A stretch of 64,000 nt of DNA. Source: Dysidea avara (taxonomy: Eukaryota > Porifera > Demospongiae > Dictyoceratida > Dysideidae). The stretch lies in the NCBI RefSeq assembly GCF_963678975.1, contig NC_089285.1:3446531-3510530 (forward strand). The letters run 5' to 3'. Under the pieces are notes generated by a model that was not told the DNA's origin, did not search any database, and was given only the letters and a program-made list of their open reading frames with translations. Shown here piece by piece: positions 61,314 to 64,000 of this stretch. How positions within the stretch are numbered: the first letter of the stretch is position 1; every line of letters starts with the position of its first letter. The position numbers were made by a program, and so were the translations under genes.

Positions 61314-62906
61314 GTAAGTGCAGTGTGCTCAAAGTTTATGTTAGGACGTGTCATTTATAAGCCTTAGTAGTTGTGTTTAACTTGCTTTGATTCATTACAC
61401 ACATGTTTTGTTGTGGTGTAACACAGTAGATATAAGGTGATGATTTTTATACGGTTGCAGTTGGTATCAGTTTTCATTACTTATCCCCCCCATGATGTAA
61501 TAGCTGTACTGCATGTGCAGGTGATTTTAAGATTCATTATGTTGATGAGTTTTGACCATGCCCTTAAGTTCTCAAAGAGGTAGTTAACAATACATCGGTT
61601 CACTTGATTTCAATTTTAAATGTTGAACTGATGAAGATGCGTAAACCTGCTTAACCATGACACTGCAAACCTGTACTTCTTCTAATACATGTAACTAATG
61701 TACAAGAGATTTAGGTGATTTTGTCAATTAATTACAGGGGCGGTTTTAGGGGGGGGTTTCTGGGGTTTCCAGAAACCCCCTCTGAAATAGCGTTCTCCCC
61801 TACAATTCGTCTGGTTGATAGAAAAATTACGAAGAATTATACATACTGTATTATATTATGGCTTTTTCTATTGGCAAAACTTCATACTTTTGCCTTTGAA
61901 ATCACCTTCACAGCGTTCAAAACTACGTAGTGACCTTTTTTAATTTGATCTTCAACTTACAGCTAGGCTGAAGTTGCAATTCCAGAGAACCTGAAACCCC
62001 CTCTGAAAATTTCTAGATCCGCCCCTGAACTATATCAAGGGCCTAAGTGATTTGCCTGATATGTACACCCAAGTAAGGTCTGCTGGCCTGAGGGTGACGG
62101 TGTACATGTCAGGAAACTCACAACGTGATACAACTGATATGTACCATGCTAACTGCCTGCAATGGACAACCATGCAATACTCCAAGCTAATATGAGGTCA
62201 ATTACATCCATCAAATATACATAATCTGATATCCACCCATATACCACACATATGAATAGTGACATTAACTATTTTTCTTGAGTTGTTCATGGGTACAGTA
62301 AAGCTATGGTATTTAGAAACAGCAGTGTGCCAGGTATATAATTTTTGTACACAATAGTTTATAGCATGTAAAAGATTATCATAATTCATTCATATACTGC
62401 AGTAAGTAGAGCTATGGGGTCTAAGAACTGTAAAGATGCTGTCACTGTTGGTTCAACGGATTACGATAAAAATATTGTTGATGAAGACACGACATACATA
62501 CTAACTGATGATGACTACAAAGTAGACTGTGCAGGAATTGTCATTGCTTGGGAGGTCTGCTATCAAGCACAAGGTGTATCAAACCTGACATTTTATCCAG
62601 GTATTTGGGAGGAAAATAAGAAGGATAAGTATTCACTTGTTAATTCAAGCATAGTCACATTTACTCCTACTGATAGCATGCCTCCATGTCAAATGTTTAC
62701 CTTGCCTGAAACAGATCGATTTCAAGCACCAAAGGATTCATTTGTGGGGTTGTATTCTAATATGGGATCAACAAGTCCACTGTTACTTGCTGACAATGAT
62801 AATGGTAAAACTTATCAAATGAGTGGTAATCAAAGTGAGATTGATACTAAAAAACTCAAACTTAAAGAAGAAGAGTTTAACATTGCTATTAAAGTACATC
62901 TTATGG
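61238..62906 (+). CDS. Receptor D, 5' part (runs off the window)
   Basis: Two exons are visible: 61238-61313 (ATG 61238 or 61259, in frame) and 62403-62906. The signal peptide [18 protein letters not shown] is joined by G|GTAAGT and GCAG|TA to VSRAMGSKNCKD, the four-Cys ectodomain most like B. By homology a stalk/TM exon and kinase exons are expected beyond 64000; they are not in the window. Confidence 0.8.
61735..62027 (+). mobile_element. hAT-like MITE, 293 bp, absent from the paralogous site in B
   Basis: Ends CAGGGGCGG / GATCCGCCCCTG with inner GGTTTCCAGAAACCCCCTCT palindrome. Flanks TTTTGTCAATTAATTA and AACTATATCAAGGGCCTA correspond to uninterrupted TTTTTGTCAATTAAGTATAT then CAAGGGCCTA at about 15812-15840. 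Confidence 0.75.
62403..62906 (+). CDS. D exon 2: four-Cys ectodomain
   Basis: 504 bp, phase 1-1. KNCKD, VDCAGIV, EVCYQ (Phe to Val next to the third Cys), PCQMF; TFYPGIW; VGLYSN; YQMSGN; FNIAIKVHL. One residue longer than in B (NKKDKYSLV). Glycosylation sites NLT, NSS, NQS. Ends ATGG|GTGAGT. Confidence 0.83.
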
Positions 62907-64000
62907 GTGAGTGTATAACTACCTACGTTAGTGCATATAGCTATAATTTACATATTCGGTGTTCTGCAATTAATGCATGTACATACAGAGGTTCCATGTG
63001 TACTAGATTCTCATTTTGGACTAGATATATACCTGTTTGATCACTAGCAACTATTGTGTGTCATCTGTATAAGGGGAAAAATCAAGCTAGTATAGGAGTC
63101 ATAGCAATACAATGCGCTTGAACAATGGGGATCTTCACCTGAAGTACAAAATTTAATTTCTGCTTTAGCCCATATAATTAGCAACAGGATATAAAGTTGT
63201 CAATTTGCACTTAGCTGATTATCCCCTTCCTTAAGTACTTTTCGTATAATTCCAAATTTTTATTATACATTAACTTTCTTTGCATGCACTAGAGGAAAAT
63301 ATATATTTGTCTGTGATGAATCTGGAACTGTTTCATGCACTTAGTTTTTAGTTATGTTCCTATTAAACAGCCCTACACATGGAGAACAATATGTCACAAT
63401 CATCCCTGTTACTTTGGTGGGATTCCATTAATGCTTATTCTTCTATTAAATAGCCTATACATAAAGTTATTGACTTGCAATCCACGAATTAACACTTTGT
63501 GCTAGAAAATAAAAAAAGGAGGAATACAAAAGTAAGTCAATGATGTTGTATCTCATTTGGTACATTGAGCTTGTGTTGGGTCAAAACAATGTCTAACTGT
63601 GAAAGTTGTATATAGTGTTGGCCACTATTGAGTTATGCCATAGATAAACATGCAAGGATTTACATGGATGATCTTTGTTACTGATATAAGTTGTCTTGGG
63701 TACAGACTCAATAGTCAGCAGTTTCAGTCACCATACAAATCTTCAATCATTATGGGCTTAGTTAATGATGATAAAAAACTAATTATTGTGGTCCTTAAGC
63801 TTAGTAGCAGCACCAAAAAATTATTAGTGCAATATCAGGGTAACAAAAGTAGTGCACTTCAAGACAAACTGGCTGCCTTGGTGGCTGCATACTGTTTTGA
63901 TTGACAACAATCTCCCAATACAAGGAAACTCAAGAAGATCATAGTTAGCAATTGCATGGCCACCCAAAGTCTGGCCCTATAATGAGGATTGCCCATATGT
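62907..64000. other. Intron of D
   Basis: No exon recognised. About 63500-63610 resembles about 15280-15350 in the B intron (AGGAGGA, AAAGTAAGTC), more support for B-D paralogy. An 84-codon frame at 63650-63904 has no domain similarity I can see. Confidence 0.5.

Noticed and set aside
63650-63904. 84-codon frame in the D intron
   Set aside because: No recognisable domain, no homologue among the paralogues; chance frame is the simplest explanation.

Overview
The window is AT-rich animal DNA, most likely from a sponge (inference). The main reasons are metazoan-type receptor tyrosine kinase (RTK) exons with HRDLAARN and DFG motifs, conserved GT-AG introns, and dense MITEs and non-LTR elements. 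I cannot exclude another early-branching animal or relative from sequence alone.

The backbone is a tandem, same-strand (+) array of four related receptor genes, here called A to D. Each has, or is inferred to have, this order: short signal-peptide exon; one or two copies of a ~165-residue four-cysteine ectodomain carried on phase-symmetric exons; Ser/Thr-rich stalk with one transmembrane helix; small linker exon; Tyr-rich juxtamembrane exon; six kinase exons; conserved short tail. A (1741-5134, 5' end outside the window) is a pseudogene with frameshifts, stops and two transposon insertions in exons. B (12446-25387) reads as an intact 895-902 aa receptor once a decayed second ectodomain exon is skipped. 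C (36776-54375) reads as 992 aa with two near-identical ectodomains, except that a 332-bp Harbinger-like MITE interrupts the stalk/TM exon. D starts at 61238 and runs off the right end. A resembles C in juxtamembrane and kinase parts, and B resembles D in 5' flank and ectodomain, which suggests that an A-B block was duplicated to give C-D.

Mobile DNA fills the introns and intergenic space. An intact, young Ty3/gypsy LTR retrotransposon (29920-34237, minus strand, 1305-aa gag-pol, LTRs differing at 1 of 142 bp, 5-bp target duplication) sits inside an older, decayed LINE (28218-34500). Other elements are hAT-like MITEs, fold-back elements, LINE 3' fragments and tRNA-like SINE heads. A composite repeat in the large intron of C (41628-47940) joins a fold-back element, a ~30-bp-unit minisatellite and a ~840-bp body, and is present twice in tandem. 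A ~20-bp motif (GATACTCTAATAGAACAGTC) recurs about 25 times in non-coding DNA in both orientations.

Functionally, the genes look like cell-surface receptors that read extracellular ligands through a possibly lineage-specific ectodomain and signal through tyrosine phosphorylation. The diversity and decay among copies looks like birth-and-death evolution with exon shuffling and gene conversion.
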